Shown: positions 14,339-21,853, counted from the first letter of the stretch. The stretch is DNA of 21,853 bases from an uncultured Oscillospiraceae bacterium (GCA_910585735.1 CAJUEU010000030.1:1-21853); one strand, 5' to 3'. Notes: generated from the sequence alone by a model not told the origin. Numbers and translations: made by a program.

Positions 14339-14361
14339 CGGGCGGAGGTCTCCTCCGCCCG
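14339..14361 (-). other. Intercistronic hairpin between M23 gene and ctpA
   Basis: CGGGCGGAGG and CCTCCGCCCG pair perfectly over 10 bp with a 3-nt loop. No T-tract follows on the - strand, so it may stabilise or process the operon mRNA rather than end it. Confidence 0.5.
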
Positions 14362-14369
14362 TGCCGTAA

Positions 14370-15638
14370 TCAGTCTCTGTAGTCAAAGGTCACATTGGGG
14401 AAAAAGTAGGTCAGAGGATCCTCCTTCTTCCCGTTGATGGTCAGCGTCAGGTGAAGGTGGTTGCCGGTGGAAAGGCCGGTAGTCCCCACCAAACCAATGA
14501 CCTGGCCCGCCGAGACCACGTCCCCCTCCTTCACCTTCCGGGAGCCCCGGGTCATGTGAGCGTAGAGGGTAGTCATGCCGTTTCCGTGGCTGATGACCAC
14601 ATACTCTCCCCAAAGGCTGGGAGAATAGGCCGAGGTGATGACCACCCCTCCCTGGACCGCCTTGATCTCGGTGCGGGCGGGGGCGGAAATATCAGCCCCG
14701 CTGTGGTTATTATACTTCCCGGTAACAGGATGGGTCCGAGGACCAAACCGGGAGGTGATGGTGGTATACTTGGTGGGCAGAGGGTACACATAGCTGCCGT
14801 TGTTGGCAAACTGGGCGGCTTTGATCAGCTCCTCCAATTCCTTCTCCTTTTTGGCGATCTGCTTCTCAATTTCGATCTCCTCCGCCCGGGCTTCCTTCTC
14901 CAACGCCTCCAGCTCCTTCTGGTCGGCAATGAGCTCATCCAGCACAGCCTGGGCCTCGGCCACCTTTTCTGCCTGCTCCACCCGCTGGAGGTCCAGCTGG
15001 GCCTTTTGCTCATCCAGCTTATCCCGGCTCTCGTTGAGCTCGGCCAAAGTGGTCTCCACCTCGTTCCTGGCCTGAGCCAGAGAGTCCACCACCGAATTGT
15101 CGTATTTCATGATCTCATCCACCAGCGCCAGCCGGTCCAGCAGGTCGGCGTAGTCGCTGGCGGCAAAGAGCACCGACCAGTAGGAGATGGTCCCCGACTC
15201 CTCCATGGACCGGGCCCGCTGGCAAAACCGTTCGTAGGCGTGAGCCTCCCGGTCCTGAGCCTCCTGGAGGGAGACCTCCTGAGCGGCAATGAGCTGGTTG
15301 TAAAGCTCGATCTGACCTTCGGTGTTGGCGATCTGGCTGTCCAGCTCGCTGAGCTGCTTGACCAGCACACCGTGCCGCTCTTTCGCCTTGGCCTTGTCCC
15401 CCTCCAGAGCTTTCAACTGAGCCTGAAGATCCTTTTTCCGCTGGGCAGCCGCATCAGCATCCCCTTCCAAGCCGGCGATCTGGTCCTTCAGCTCCCCTTG
15501 GGTAACAGCATGAGCCCCGGAAAAAAGGGCGGTAAGAAGAGGCAGCATCAGCGCAAGGGCCATTAGAAGGGCCAGCGCGGTCACAAAGACCCGGCGCCAG
15601 TCGACCTTTTTCTTTTTTTGTCTTTGGTTCTGCTTCAC
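14370..15638 (-). CDS. M23 peptidoglycan hydrolase with coiled coil (EnvC/PcsB-like)
   Basis: This encodes 422 residues from a GTG start behind GGGGGGGGAG. A basic cytoplasmic tip and signal anchor (about 14-45) are followed by a long coiled coil (about 45-265) with an insertion where the chain turns (MEESGTISYWSVLFAASDYADLLDRL). A LytM/M23 domain (about 290-415) carries NHSGADISAP (HxxxD), LYAHM and HLHLTL (HxH) zinc ligands, so it should be an active metallopeptidase. The architecture equals EnvC and related hydrolases activated by FtsEX. It lies 19 bp after ftsX, making it the probable FtsEX partner in septal wall cleavage. Confidence 0.94.
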   Translation of the reverse strand: MKQNQRQKKKKVDWRRVFVTALALLMALALMLPLLTALFSGAHAVTQGELKDQIAGLEGDADAAAQRKKDLQAQLKALEGDKAKAKERHGVLVKQLSELDSQIANTEGQIELYNQLIAAQEVSLQEAQDREAHAYERFCQRARSMEESGTISYWSVLFAASDYADLLDRLALVDEIMKYDNSVVDSLAQARNEVETTLAELNESRDKLDEQKAQLDLQRVEQAEKVAEAQAVLDELIADQKELEALEKEARAEEIEIEKQIAKKEKELEELIKAAQFANNGSYVYPLPTKYTTITSRFGPRTHPVTGKYNNHSGADISAPARTEIKAVQGGVVITSAYSPSLWGEYVVISHGNGMTTLYAHMTRGSRKVKEGDVVSAGQVIGLVGTTGLSTGNHLHLTLTINGKKEDPLTYFFPNVTFDYRD

Positions 15639-15657
15639 AAAGGCTCCCCCCCCTTAT

Positions 15658-16557
15658 TTATACCTGCAGGAATTTGTGAATGGCCATAACGCTTCCGCCG
15701 GTGCCCACCACCAGGCCGGTGGCGGCAAAAACAGCCAGTACGCCCTTCCACATCTCCTGGAAGGGAATCACGGTGATGAGCTGGATGGTGGATCCTGTGT
15801 CAATGGCGTGGGCAATGAGGGAATAGACTCCCCACTGGGCAAAGAAAGCCAACACCGCCCCCGCAAGGCCCAAAAGCATCCCTTCCACGACAAAGGGAGC
15901 CCGGACGAATCCGTTGGTAGCGCCGCACATTTTCATGATGGTGATCTCTTCCCTCCGGGTAAACGTGCCCAGCTTGATGGTGTTATAGATAATAAAAAGA
16001 GAGATAAGCAGGAGGAGCACAATGAGGATCAGGGCCACGCCGGCCGCCACGTTGCGCACCATGACAAAACCCTCGGTGATCTCGGGAGCGGCCTGGTGGC
16101 CGTCGATGCCCTCCACCCCCTCCACCTGGTCGATGGTCTCGTTCATAAGGGAAATATCTTTCATGTGGACGGCATACCGATCCCGGAATACCTCGGTGGG
16201 AAGCTCCTCGTAAAGCTCCTGATTCTGGTCTCCCGCGTATTTGGCCGCATAATTCTCCTTGGCCTGTTCTTTGGTGGTAAACTCCACATAGGAGACATTT
16301 TCCAGAGCCTCCAGCTTGGCCTGAATGGCCTGGGCCTGCTCTCTGGTATAGGTCTCGTCCACAAAGGCCAAAAACTGATTGTCCGCCTCCAGCTGTCCCA
16401 GCTCCCGCTCAAAATTCACAGCCACCAAAGAGAAAGAACCCATGATGATAAGACACGCCAGGATCATGAACACGGCGGCAAAGGACATAAGGCCATGGGT
16501 AAAGATAGAGCGGAACCCCTCGGCAATAAAGTACCCGAAATTATATGATCTCTTCAT
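15658..16557 (-). CDS. ftsX: Cell division membrane protein FtsX
   Basis: This encodes 299 residues starting MKRSYNFGYFIAEGFRSIF at 16557, the usual FtsX start; it overlaps ftsE by 17 bp. An upstream in-frame start at 16605 is less likely. TM1 is at about 22-45, then an extracellular domain (about 50-160, with DETYTREQAQAIQAKLEAL), then three further TMs at about 172-195, 220-245 and 270-293. FtsX couples cytoplasmic FtsE ATPase activity to an outside peptidoglycan hydrolase through its large loop. The motif FTRREEITIMKMCGATNGFVRAPF is typical. Confidence 0.95.
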   Translation of the reverse strand: MKRSYNFGYFIAEGFRSIFTHGLMSFAAVFMILACLIIMGSFSLVAVNFERELGQLEADNQFLAFVDETYTREQAQAIQAKLEALENVSYVEFTTKEQAKENYAAKYAGDQNQELYEELPTEVFRDRYAVHMKDISLMNETIDQVEGVEGIDGHQAAPEITEGFVMVRNVAAGVALILIVLLLLISLFIIYNTIKLGTFTRREEITIMKMCGATNGFVRAPFVVEGMLLGLAGAVLAFFAQWGVYSLIAHAIDTGSTIQLITVIPFQEMWKGVLAVFAATGLVVGTGGSVMAIHKFLQV

Positions 16558-17233
16558 TTTTATAGTACCCGCCTGTCTCGTCGCTGATAATACGTCCGTT
16601 TTCAATGGCGATGACCCGCTTGGAAAAGCGGTTCACCAGCTCCTTCTCATGAGTGACCACCAGCATGGTAGTACCCAGCTCGTTGATCTTCTCCAACAGC
16701 ATCATGATCTCCAGGGACCTTCCTGGGTCCAAATTGCCCGTGGGCTCGTCAGCGATGATCATGTGGGGGTTGTTCACCAGCGCCCGGGCAATGGCCACCC
16801 GCTGCTGCTCACCACCCGAAAGCTGGTCGGGATATCGGTCGTCCTTCCGGGTCAGCCCCACCAGGTCCAGCACATAGGGGATCCTTTTTCGGATCTCCCG
16901 AGGGCTGGCTCCTACAGCACGCATGACAAATTCCAGGTTCTCCCACACCGTCTTTTTCTCAATGAGGCGGAAGTCCTGGAAAATGACGCCCAGCGTTCTT
17001 CTCATGTAGGGCAGCTGCCTGTTCCGAATACTGCCCATATTATAGCCGTTGACCATCAGCCGGCCGTCGGTGGGCTCCTCCTCGCCGGTGATGAGCTTGA
17101 TGATGGTGGACTTGCCCGAGCCCGAAGGGCCCACCAGGAAGGCGAATTCTCCATCGTCGATACGAAGAGAGACCCCTTTCAGGGCCTTGGTCCCATTGTC
17201 GTATGTTTTTTGTACGTCAATAAAGCGAATCAT
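16541..17233 (-). CDS. ftsE: Cell division ATP-binding protein FtsE
   Basis: This encodes 230 residues, the standard FtsE length. Walker A is GPSGSGKST, the signature is LSGGEQQRVAIARAL, Walker B is MIIADEPTGNLDP, and a switch His lies in VVTHEKELV. GTAAGGAGC precedes the ATG. It forms the FtsEX complex at the division site or in the elongation wall machinery. It is the first gene of the ftsE-ftsX-M23-ctpA set, 91 bp after the regulator gene and beyond a 12-bp hairpin. Confidence 0.96.
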   Translation of the reverse strand: MIRFIDVQKTYDNGTKALKGVSLRIDDGEFAFLVGPSGSGKSTIIKLITGEEEPTDGRLMVNGYNMGSIRNRQLPYMRRTLGVIFQDFRLIEKKTVWENLEFVMRAVGASPREIRKRIPYVLDLVGLTRKDDRYPDQLSGGEQQRVAIARALVNNPHMIIADEPTGNLDPGRSLEIMMLLEKINELGTTMLVVTHEKELVNRFSKRVIAIENGRIISDETGGYYKNEEII

Positions 17234-17256
17234 GCCAAAGCTCCTTACAAGGAAAT

Positions 17257-17285
17257 GGGCAGCCGGACGCCGTGTCCGGCTGCCC
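17257..17285 (-). terminator. Perfect 12-bp hairpin between the regulator and ftsE
   Basis: GGGCAGCCGGAC (17257-17268) pairs exactly with GTCCGGCTGCCC (17274-17285) with a 5-nt loop. On the - strand it is followed by ATTTCCTTG, a weak T-tract, 24 bp before the ftsE start. It is likely a leaky terminator of the regulator gene. Confidence 0.6.
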
Positions 17286-17324
17286 CATCGTCATTGGTAC
17301 GGATAGGCTGTCTCTCCGCCGGAA

Positions 17325-18425
17325 TCAGTCCACGATCCCCCGGGAGACCAGATATTTCTTGACCATAAGCGCCACCTTGAAGGTGATAGCGTCGTCAAAC
17401 TCTCTGAGGTCCAGTCCGGTAAGCTTCTTGATCTTCTCCAGCCGATAGACCAGCGTGTTCCGATGAACAAAAAGCTTCCGGGCGGTCTCAGACACATTCA
17501 GGTTGTTCTCAAAGAACTTATTGATGGTAAAAAGGGTCTCATAGTCCAGAGAGTCAATGGGGGTCTTTTTAAAGACCTCGTTGAGGAACATCTCACACAG
17601 GGTGGTAGGCAGCTGGTAGATGAGCCGGCCAATGCCCAGATTCTCATAGTTGACGATGGTACGCTCAGTCTCAAAGACCTTACCCACCTCGATGGCCAGC
17701 TGTGCCTCCTTGTAGGAGCGGGCCAGCTCCCGGATGTTGTTTACCACGGTGCCGATACCCACCACTACTTTAAGCTCCAGCTCACGATCCAGGGTAGTCT
17801 GCAGCTCCCGGGCCATGTTATCCAGATACCTGTCCTCCATCTCCTCAGGGACCTGCTTGATGATGGCTACGTCATTGTCGTTCACCGGCAGCACAAAATC
17901 GGTCTGCCGGGCAGGAAACCGGGCCTGGATGGCATCCACCAACTCGGTTTGCTCAATGTACTCATCCTCCCCTTTTCGAACCAGAAGGACAGCCCAAAAG
18001 GCCTCGCAGATCAGGTGAAGCTCCTTCGCCCGGACATAGATATCGCCCAAAAGGATATTATCCGAGATCACGTTTTTCAGGAAGGTCCCCTTGTCGTGCT
18101 TCTCCTCATAGCTCTGCTTTGCGCCGTTCATGGCCACCACAGCCACGGAGCAGAGCGCCTGAGCTTCCGCATCCTCCCCCTCAATAAAGCCGGCGTAGTC
18201 AAACTGACTTCCCCAGCTGTCCAGGGCCTTAAAGCTGCGGCCGCCCATAGTTACAACGCTGCCTTCGGCGTCGTTGATGGGCTCTACCATGTTCCCCCAT
18301 ACCATCCCCTCCAGGGAATGGTCGTCGCAGGCCACCACGGTTCCATCCGAGTCGATGATACCCACGGTCCGGCCCGTGCTCTCTCGAAGCTGTTGGATCA
18401 CATTCTGGAAAATCCGATTTGGCAT
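17325..18425 (-). CDS. PucR/CdaR-family transcriptional regulator
   Basis: This encodes 366 residues from the ATG at 18425, chosen because GAGGAGGGG precedes it; an ATG 21 bp further upstream lacks such a site. The N-terminal domain (MPNRIFQNVIQQLRESTGRT, then VGIIDSDGTVVACDD) resembles the ligand-sensing part of sugar-diacid-type regulators. A GGDEF-like CdaR middle domain (about 130-275, including ELKVVVGIGTVVNNIRELARSYKEA) precedes the PucR-type HTH (about 300-360), with NLNVSETARKLFVHRNTLVYRLEKI as the recognition unit. It is a soluble DNA-binding regulator. The ligand is not evident, and no adjacent catabolic gene hints at one. Confidence 0.9.
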   Translation of the reverse strand: MPNRIFQNVIQQLRESTGRTVGIIDSDGTVVACDDHSLEGMVWGNMVEPINDAEGSVVTMGGRSFKALDSWGSQFDYAGFIEGEDAEAQALCSVAVVAMNGAKQSYEEKHDKGTFLKNVISDNILLGDIYVRAKELHLICEAFWAVLLVRKGEDEYIEQTELVDAIQARFPARQTDFVLPVNDNDVAIIKQVPEEMEDRYLDNMARELQTTLDRELELKVVVGIGTVVNNIRELARSYKEAQLAIEVGKVFETERTIVNYENLGIGRLIYQLPTTLCEMFLNEVFKKTPIDSLDYETLFTINKFFENNLNVSETARKLFVHRNTLVYRLEKIKKLTGLDLREFDDAITFKVALMVKKYLVSRGIVD

Positions 18426-18476
18426 ATAGGGCCCCTCCTCTTTCATAAATGGTTTCTCTCAAAACTTGCTCATCTT

Positions 18477-18505
18477 ATTATAGCGTCTTTTTTCGTCAAT
18501 TTCAA
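18477..18505 (-). promoter_or_regulatory. Sigma-70-type promoter of the PucR-type regulator
   Basis: On the - strand, TTGAAA (18500-18505), a 17-bp spacer and TATAAT (18477-18482) match 11 of 12 consensus bases. It lies about 52 bp before the regulator start, between the palindromic element and the gene. Confidence 0.82.
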
Positions 18506-18540
18506 TAGGAAATGAAAAACTTTTTGTTTATTTTGACGAA

Positions 18541-18668
18541 GGCGAAGTGCGGAGCAGTGGTGTGCGAAGAAGCCTGGACTGGAGCGAGGGCAAAATTGGT
18601 AAGGCGGCAAAGACCGCCGCGATTTTGCCCGAGTCGGAGGGAAGGCGGCTGAGCGCCCACACCACTGC
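18541..18668. repeat. Nested palindromic intergenic element (MITE/REP-like)
   Basis: Outer arms GCAGTGGTGTG (18554-18564) and CACACCACTGC (18658-18668) are exact inverted repeats. Inside them GGGCAAAAT (18588-18596) pairs with ATTTTGCCC (18622-18630), enclosing GGCGG/CCGCC (18603-18607 with 18614-18618) and a 6-nt loop. Flanking GGCGAAGTGCGGA and TGCGGAGCGTGAC are also related. It lies just upstream of the regulator promoter and reaches to within 14 bp of the rsuA stop. No open frame or transposase is present. A mobile palindrome or a structured regulatory RNA are both possible. Confidence 0.65.
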
Positions 18669-18681
18669 GGAGCGTGACAGC

Positions 18682-19386
18682 CTACTTCCCCCGCAGTCCT
18701 TCCACCTCTTCTTTCTTCAGTTCCCGCCACTCCCCGGGCGCCAACGTTTCATCCAGGGTCAGGGTCCCGAAGGTAAGCCGTTTCAGAAATACCACCGGCT
18801 TTCCCCGCGCGGCGCACATCCGCTTGATCTGGTGGTACTTCCCTTCCCGGAGAGTCACCAGGGCTTCACACTCCCCCAGGAGCTCCAGCTCCGCGGGCAG
18901 GCAGGTGTATCCGTCGGACAGGGTGAGTCCCACCCGGAAGGCATCCACATCGGACCGCTCCAGGCTTCCCTCCACCCGGACCAAGTAGGTTTTCTCCACG
19001 TGCTTTTTGGGGACCAGGAGATCGTGGGCCAAATGTCCATCATTGGTCAGGAGAAGCAGTCCCACCGTGTCCTTATCCAACCGTCCGGCGGGAAAAAGGC
19101 CGATTTTTCGCAAATGCTCGGGCAGAAGGGAGAGCACAGTCTTTTCCCGGGGGTCTTCAGTCGCCGACACCAGTCCGGCAGGCTTATTCAGCATCAGATA
19201 AGTATATTGGGTCACAGAAACAGGGACCTCGTCCACCCGGATGTCCACGGTATCCCGGTCCGCCTTATCCTCCGAGCTTTGGGCGGGCAGGCCGTTCACC
19301 GTCACCCGGCCCGCGCGTACCAGCTCTTTCACTTCCCTCCGGGACCACCGCCCGGTGGAGGCGAGGATCTTATCCAGACGTTCCAC
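18682..19386 (-). CDS. rsuA: 16S rRNA pseudouridine synthase, RsuA family
   Basis: This encodes 234 residues from a GTG at 19386 directly behind AAAGGAGGAGGA; the long N-terminal extension of the open frame to 19527 has no support. An S4 RNA-binding domain (MERLDKILASTGRWSRREVK) is followed by the catalytic motif PAGRLDKDTVGLLLLTNDG, whose Asp attacks the target uridine, and KTYLVRVEG. Length and motifs fit RsuA (U516 of 16S rRNA), though closely related RluB/RluE-type enzymes cannot be excluded. It stands alone on the - strand upstream of the palindromic element. Confidence 0.9.
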   Translation of the reverse strand: MERLDKILASTGRWSRREVKELVRAGRVTVNGLPAQSSEDKADRDTVDIRVDEVPVSVTQYTYLMLNKPAGLVSATEDPREKTVLSLLPEHLRKIGLFPAGRLDKDTVGLLLLTNDGHLAHDLLVPKKHVEKTYLVRVEGSLERSDVDAFRVGLTLSDGYTCLPAELELLGECEALVTLREGKYHQIKRMCAARGKPVVFLKRLTFGTLTLDETLAPGEWRELKKEEVEGLRGK

Positions 19387-19505
19387 GGTCCTCCTCCTTT
19401 CCTGCCTTTCGCTTAATTTATCGTATCCGCAGCGGGCCATAAATAAGCCTGCCCACGGAGCTTTGCCCCTTCCCTGTTCTGCGGGGCTGCGGCATGGATG
19501 GCTGC

Positions 19506-19537
19506 GCGAAAATGCCCTCGCAAGCAAGCATTTTCGC
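19506..19537 (-). other. 10-bp hairpin in the rsuA leader
   Basis: GCGAAAATGC (19506-19515) and GCATTTTCGC (19528-19537) pair perfectly with a 12-nt loop. It starts just downstream of the putative rsuA -10 box and heads the roughly 150-nt rsuA leader. Confidence 0.5.
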
Positions 19538-19539
19538 TT

Positions 19540-19550
19540 ATTATATCATA
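19540..19550 (-). promoter_or_regulatory. Extended -10 promoter for rsuA
   Basis: On the - strand a TGA immediately precedes TATAAT (19540-19545), giving a TGn extended -10 box. No good -35 lies at 17 bp, as is common for this promoter type. The transcript would have a roughly 150-nt leader before the GTG start. Confidence 0.5.
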
Positions 19551-19598
19551 GGTCAAGCCCTTTTGCCATATCCATAGAATAAAACCAAAAAAGGGGCG

Positions 19599-20063
19599 AT
19601 GGATGTGTTTATCTGGACCGCGAAAATACACAAGCGAAAACTGGCAGCTATTTTAGCCGCCGTAGTCGTAGTAGGGGCAGGATTGGCCGTGGCCGTCAGC
19701 GCCGCCTCCCGGCCAGCCTCGGCCACTGAGGGGGCTGACCCAAAAGGCATCAGAACCAACGAGGACCGGGTAGCCTACCTTCAGGCCTGGGGCTGGCAGG
19801 TCTCCCCAGAGGCCTCTCTGGTAGAGGAGCTGACCATTCCCAAGGAGCTTGGAGGGGAATATGAGAATTACCTGGCCCTCCAGTCCGCCCAGGGCTTTGA
19901 CCTGACCAAATATGCCGGTAAACGAATCAAACGGTATACCTATGAGGTACTCAACCACCCCACCGGGACCGGGGTCACAGCCCACCTTCTCCTCTATAAA
20001 AACACAGTGGTGGGCGGTGAGCTCATGGGGGAGGATTTCCTCTGCGGGTTAGGCGGAACGTAA
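19599..20063 (+). CDS. DUF4830-type membrane-anchored protein
   Basis: This encodes 154 residues; AAAAAAGGGGCG precedes the ATG. A basic N-terminus and one TM/signal segment (about 14-36, LAAILAAVVVVGAGLAVAVSA) lead to an extracellular domain. The motifs IRTNEDRVAYLQAWGWQVSPE, LTIPKELGGEYENYLALQ, GFDLTKYAGKRIKRYTYEV and a final HLLLYKNTVVGGEL match the small DUF4830 family of Clostridia. Function is unknown. It is the only host gene here on the + strand, divergent from rsuA and convergent with the next gene. Confidence 0.82.
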   Translation: MDVFIWTAKIHKRKLAAILAAVVVVGAGLAVAVSAASRPASATEGADPKGIRTNEDRVAYLQAWGWQVSPEASLVEELTIPKELGGEYENYLALQSAQGFDLTKYAGKRIKRYTYEVLNHPTGTGVTAHLLLYKNTVVGGELMGEDFLCGLGGT

Positions 20064-20069
20064 TTGCAA

Positions 20070-20098
20070 AAAAGGCAGCGCGGAAAGCGCTGCCTTTT
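20070..20098. terminator. Bidirectional terminator
   Basis: GGCAGCGC (20074-20081) pairs with GCGCTGCC (20087-20094) around GGAAA, flanked by a run of As on one side and four Ts on the other. It serves both convergent genes (19599-20063 and 20105-20689). Confidence 0.85.
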
Positions 20099-20104
20099 CT
20101 CTGC

Positions 20105-20689
20105 TCAACTTAAACGGAGCTTGACCCGATAAAGGAAGCTCACCATCAAAGCCAGTCCCGCAATGGAAGCCAGACTGGCCAGCTTCCCCAGAAGGCTGAA
20201 GATCATTCCCAGAAGAGGGATCACACTTAGGATCGTACACACTACCGACACCCCTGCGCAAATCAGATAGATCTGGTTGACCTTGACGCCCAGGGCAGCC
20301 GCCTCCATGTCCCCCTTATCCTTAGCCAGATCAGCGGTGGACAGGCTGGTATAACGAACCACAAGATAGTTGAGGACACTGCTCCCCACCATCATCAAAA
20401 GCACCACCGGCCAGAGCAAGAAGGGTACGAAAGCCGCCACGATGAGCACGACTACTGAGATCACCGAAAATACGATCAGGATGATCTCGTACTGAAACGC
20501 TTTTCCATAGCCGGGATGATCATTTTTCAGCCTGTCGAGAGCGAGCATAATGATAACCAACCCAGCCAAGCTCGCCAGACTTACGATCCCTCCGCTCACT
20601 CCCAGCAGGTCCAGGATGCTCACCACCAAAGAGATCGCATACCCCACAAACAGAAGATTCATGTTGGAGCCCACAGATCGTTCATTCAT
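20105..20689 (-). CDS. Small integral membrane protein, unknown function
   Basis: This encodes 194 residues from the ATG at 20689 after AAAGGAGAG, 14 bp past the mscS stop. Hydrophobic segments lie at about 8-28, 32-50, 68-90, 92-110 and 145-185. A charged loop STADLAKDKGDMEAAALGVKV lies between them. No catalytic motif is seen. Position suggests co-transcription with mscS, perhaps an accessory membrane protein, but this is not established. Confidence 0.78.
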   Translation of the reverse strand: MNERSVGSNMNLLFVGYAISLVVSILDLLGVSGGIVSLASLAGLVIIMLALDRLKNDHPGYGKAFQYEIILIVFSVISVVVLIVAAFVPFLLWPVVLLMMVGSSVLNYLVVRYTSLSTADLAKDKGDMEAAALGVKVNQIYLICAGVSVVCTILSVIPLLGMIFSLLGKLASLASIAGLALMVSFLYRVKLRLS

Positions 20690-20703
20690 AATATTCTCTC
20701 CTT

Positions 20704-21552
20704 TCATTTACTCTTTTCTTTTATATGCACATTCAGGTGGTCGTAGGTCATCTCCACCCCGGCCTTGTCGAAGGCTTCCTTCACCTGCTCCTGGAGGTCA
20801 AAATACACATCCCAGTAATCCTCCGTGGCGCACCAAGCCCGGACCACATACTCCACACTGCTGCTGCCGTAGCCATTGACTCGGATCTGGGGTTCGGGGG
20901 TAAAGAGGATCCTGGGATGCTCCCCTGTCACCCGGGCGACACAGTCTTTTACCGCCTGGGGCTCCGCGTCGTAGGACACCGTAAATTTTGCCTCCACCCT
21001 CCGGGTGTTGTTGGCGGAATAATTGACGATGGTTTTGGCCGAGACTTCCCCATTCGGAATATGGATCACTTTATTATCCGGGGTCGTAAGCACCGTATAG
21101 GCCAGCCCCACTTCCTTCACTGTACCACTGATACTCCCCACCTCCACATAGTCTCCCGCGCCAAAGGGCCGGGTGGAAACGATCATAATACCGCCGGCCA
21201 GATTGGATAGGATCCCCTGGATAGCCAGGGAGAGAGCCAGACCCAGCACACTGAGAACGGCCACCAGAGAGGTCATGGGGACTCCAAGATACCCCAATAG
21301 GATACAGATAGCTACCAGCCAAAGGATGGCTTTCAGCCCGGAACGGAGAAAGGTACGGATGCCCCGGTCCATTCCCGCCCGCTCCATGGCACGGTCCACC
21401 GCCGCCACCGCCAGGCGTATCACCACATAGCTGGCCACCAGCAGGCATAAAAGCACCATCAGCGTCTGCCAGGAAAAGTTCTTCACAGTATTTTCGATCA
21501 GGTCTATAGTCTCCTGGGCTTCAGCGTCGGTAAAGCCGGCATTTTGCGGCAT
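20704..21552 (-). CDS. mscS: Small-conductance mechanosensitive channel MscS
   Basis: This encodes 282 residues; AAAGGGAAGTGAG precedes the ATG. Three TMs (about 28-50, 70-90 and 95-125) are followed by the pore-lining Gly/Ala-rich helix (LALSLAIQGILSNLAGGIMI) and the MscS beta domain (FGAGDYVEVGSISGTVKEVGL, IPNGEVSAKTIVNYS). The C-terminal cytoplasmic cage domain ends KAGVEMTYDHLNVHI. The homoheptameric channel opens under membrane tension and releases osmolytes on hypo-osmotic shock. A promoter lies at 21606-21634. Confidence 0.95.
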   Translation of the reverse strand: MPQNAGFTDAEAQETIDLIENTVKNFSWQTLMVLLCLLVASYVVIRLAVAAVDRAMERAGMDRGIRTFLRSGLKAILWLVAICILLGYLGVPMTSLVAVLSVLGLALSLAIQGILSNLAGGIMIVSTRPFGAGDYVEVGSISGTVKEVGLAYTVLTTPDNKVIHIPNGEVSAKTIVNYSANNTRRVEAKFTVSYDAEPQAVKDCVARVTGEHPRILFTPEPQIRVNGYGSSSVEYVVRAWCATEDYWDVYFDLQEQVKEAFDKAGVEMTYDHLNVHIKEKSK

Positions 21553-21605
21553 AGACTCACTTCCCTTTCTTTTTTCTTTCTTTCGACAGCATTTTATTAT
21601 TTGAC

Positions 21606-21634
21606 ATTATAACACGATCCTCTCTTTTTCGCAA
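21606..21634 (-). promoter_or_regulatory. Sigma-70-type promoter for mscS
   Basis: On the - strand, TTGCGA (21629-21634), a 17-bp spacer and TATAAT (21606-21611) with a TGn extension, about 54 bp before the mscS start. Confidence 0.78.
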
Positions 21635-21640
21635 GATTAC

Positions 21641-21686
21641 AAAAAAGAGAGGACAAGGACCAGCCCGAAGGCCGATCCTTGTCCTC
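21641..21686 (-). terminator. Terminator of tuf
   Basis: GAGGACAAGGA pairs with TCCTTGTCCTC, extended inward by wobble and GGCC/GGCT pairs to a TTCG tetraloop, about 17 bp in all. TCTTTTTT follows on the - strand. It lies about 40 bp after the EF-Tu stop. Confidence 0.92.
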
Positions 21687-21727
21687 GTATCCGCCAAACC
21701 CCAAAGGAGGGTTTATAGGAAAGTTGA

Positions 21728-21853
21728 TTACTCGTTGATCTTGATGACCACGCCGGAGCCAACAGTGTGGCCGCCCTCGCGGATAGCGAAGCGGAGGCCC
21801 TCCTCGATGGCGATGGGGGTGATCAGCTCCACGTCCATCTCCACGTTATCGCC
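21728..21853 (-). CDS. tuf: Elongation factor Tu, C-terminal end (partial)
   Basis: The last 41 codons are visible and read from GDNVEMDVELITPIAIEEGL to REGGHTVGSGVVIKINE, the highly conserved end of EF-Tu domain III. The stop TAA is at 21728-21730; the rest lies beyond the window edge. EF-Tu delivers aminoacyl-tRNA to the ribosome. Confidence 0.97.
   Translation of the reverse strand, partial: GDNVEMDVELITPIAIEEGLRFAIREGGHTVGSGVVIKINE

Noticed and set aside
14451..15566. 371-aa open frame antisense to the M23 hydrolase
   Set aside because: Mirror of the coiled-coil codons of the real gene; no start signal or domain.
1..21853. CRISPR array, tRNA or rRNA genes, integrase or transposase
   Set aside because: Looked for by eye on both strands; no regularly spaced repeats, no tRNA cloverleaf and no recombinase motif were recognised.

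Overview
The window holds two joined pieces of DNA. Positions 1 to about 10225 are the distal tail, diversification and lysis end of a tailed-phage prophage, nearly all on the + strand. From about 10276 to 21853 is host chromosome, with genes almost all on the - strand. The host genes (lysS, greA, ftsEX with an M23 hydrolase, an S41 protease, a PucR/CdaR-type regulator, a DUF4830 lipoprotein-like gene, mscS and tuf), their high G+C and strong Shine-Dalgarno sites suggest a gut clostridial bacterium of the Oscillospiraceae/Ruminococcaceae type (Flavonifractor-like). This is inferred from protein character, with no database search.

Prophage layout: the 3' part of a tail-fibre-like gene (1-807); a small protein with a module like the N-terminal domain of the BPP-1 receptor binder Mtd (891-1235); then a complete diversity-generating retroelement (DGR). 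The DGR comprises a 715-aa tail target protein with a C-terminal lectin-like domain and variable region VR (3266-3393), a GAAA-loop hairpin just downstream (3419-3443), an Avd-like accessory gene (3557-4075), the template repeat TR (4133-4260), a structured spacer, and the reverse transcriptase (4516-5694). VR and TR align over 128 nt without gaps. They differ at 14 positions, every one an adenine in TR; none of the 93 non-adenine positions differ. This is the signature of adenine-specific mutagenic retrohoming. Three small phage proteins follow the RT, then a lysis cassette: a four-TM PF06541-like protein, a two-enzyme endolysin (lysozyme plus amidase), a holin-like protein and a second single-TM protein. 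Three terminator-like hairpins close the late operon.

Prophage edge: a 60-aa gene on the - strand (9901-10083) has its own near-consensus promoter and lies downstream of a - strand terminator, like a lysogenically expressed moron. Beyond it are two tandem TGTCGTAAAA repeats and then the 3' end of lysS, so the right attachment site is probably at about 10180-10275. The integrase and left end are outside the window.

Host part, read on the - strand from the right: tuf 3' end and terminator; mscS and a small membrane protein; the DUF4830 gene (the only clear host + strand gene); rsuA; a 128-nt palindromic element; a PucR/CdaR-type regulator; ftsE-ftsX-M23 hydrolase-ctpA, a cell-wall remodelling cluster; a hypothetical protein; and greA-lysS, whose perfect-consensus promoter lies inside the 3' end of the hypothetical gene and is followed by a terminator-like hairpin.
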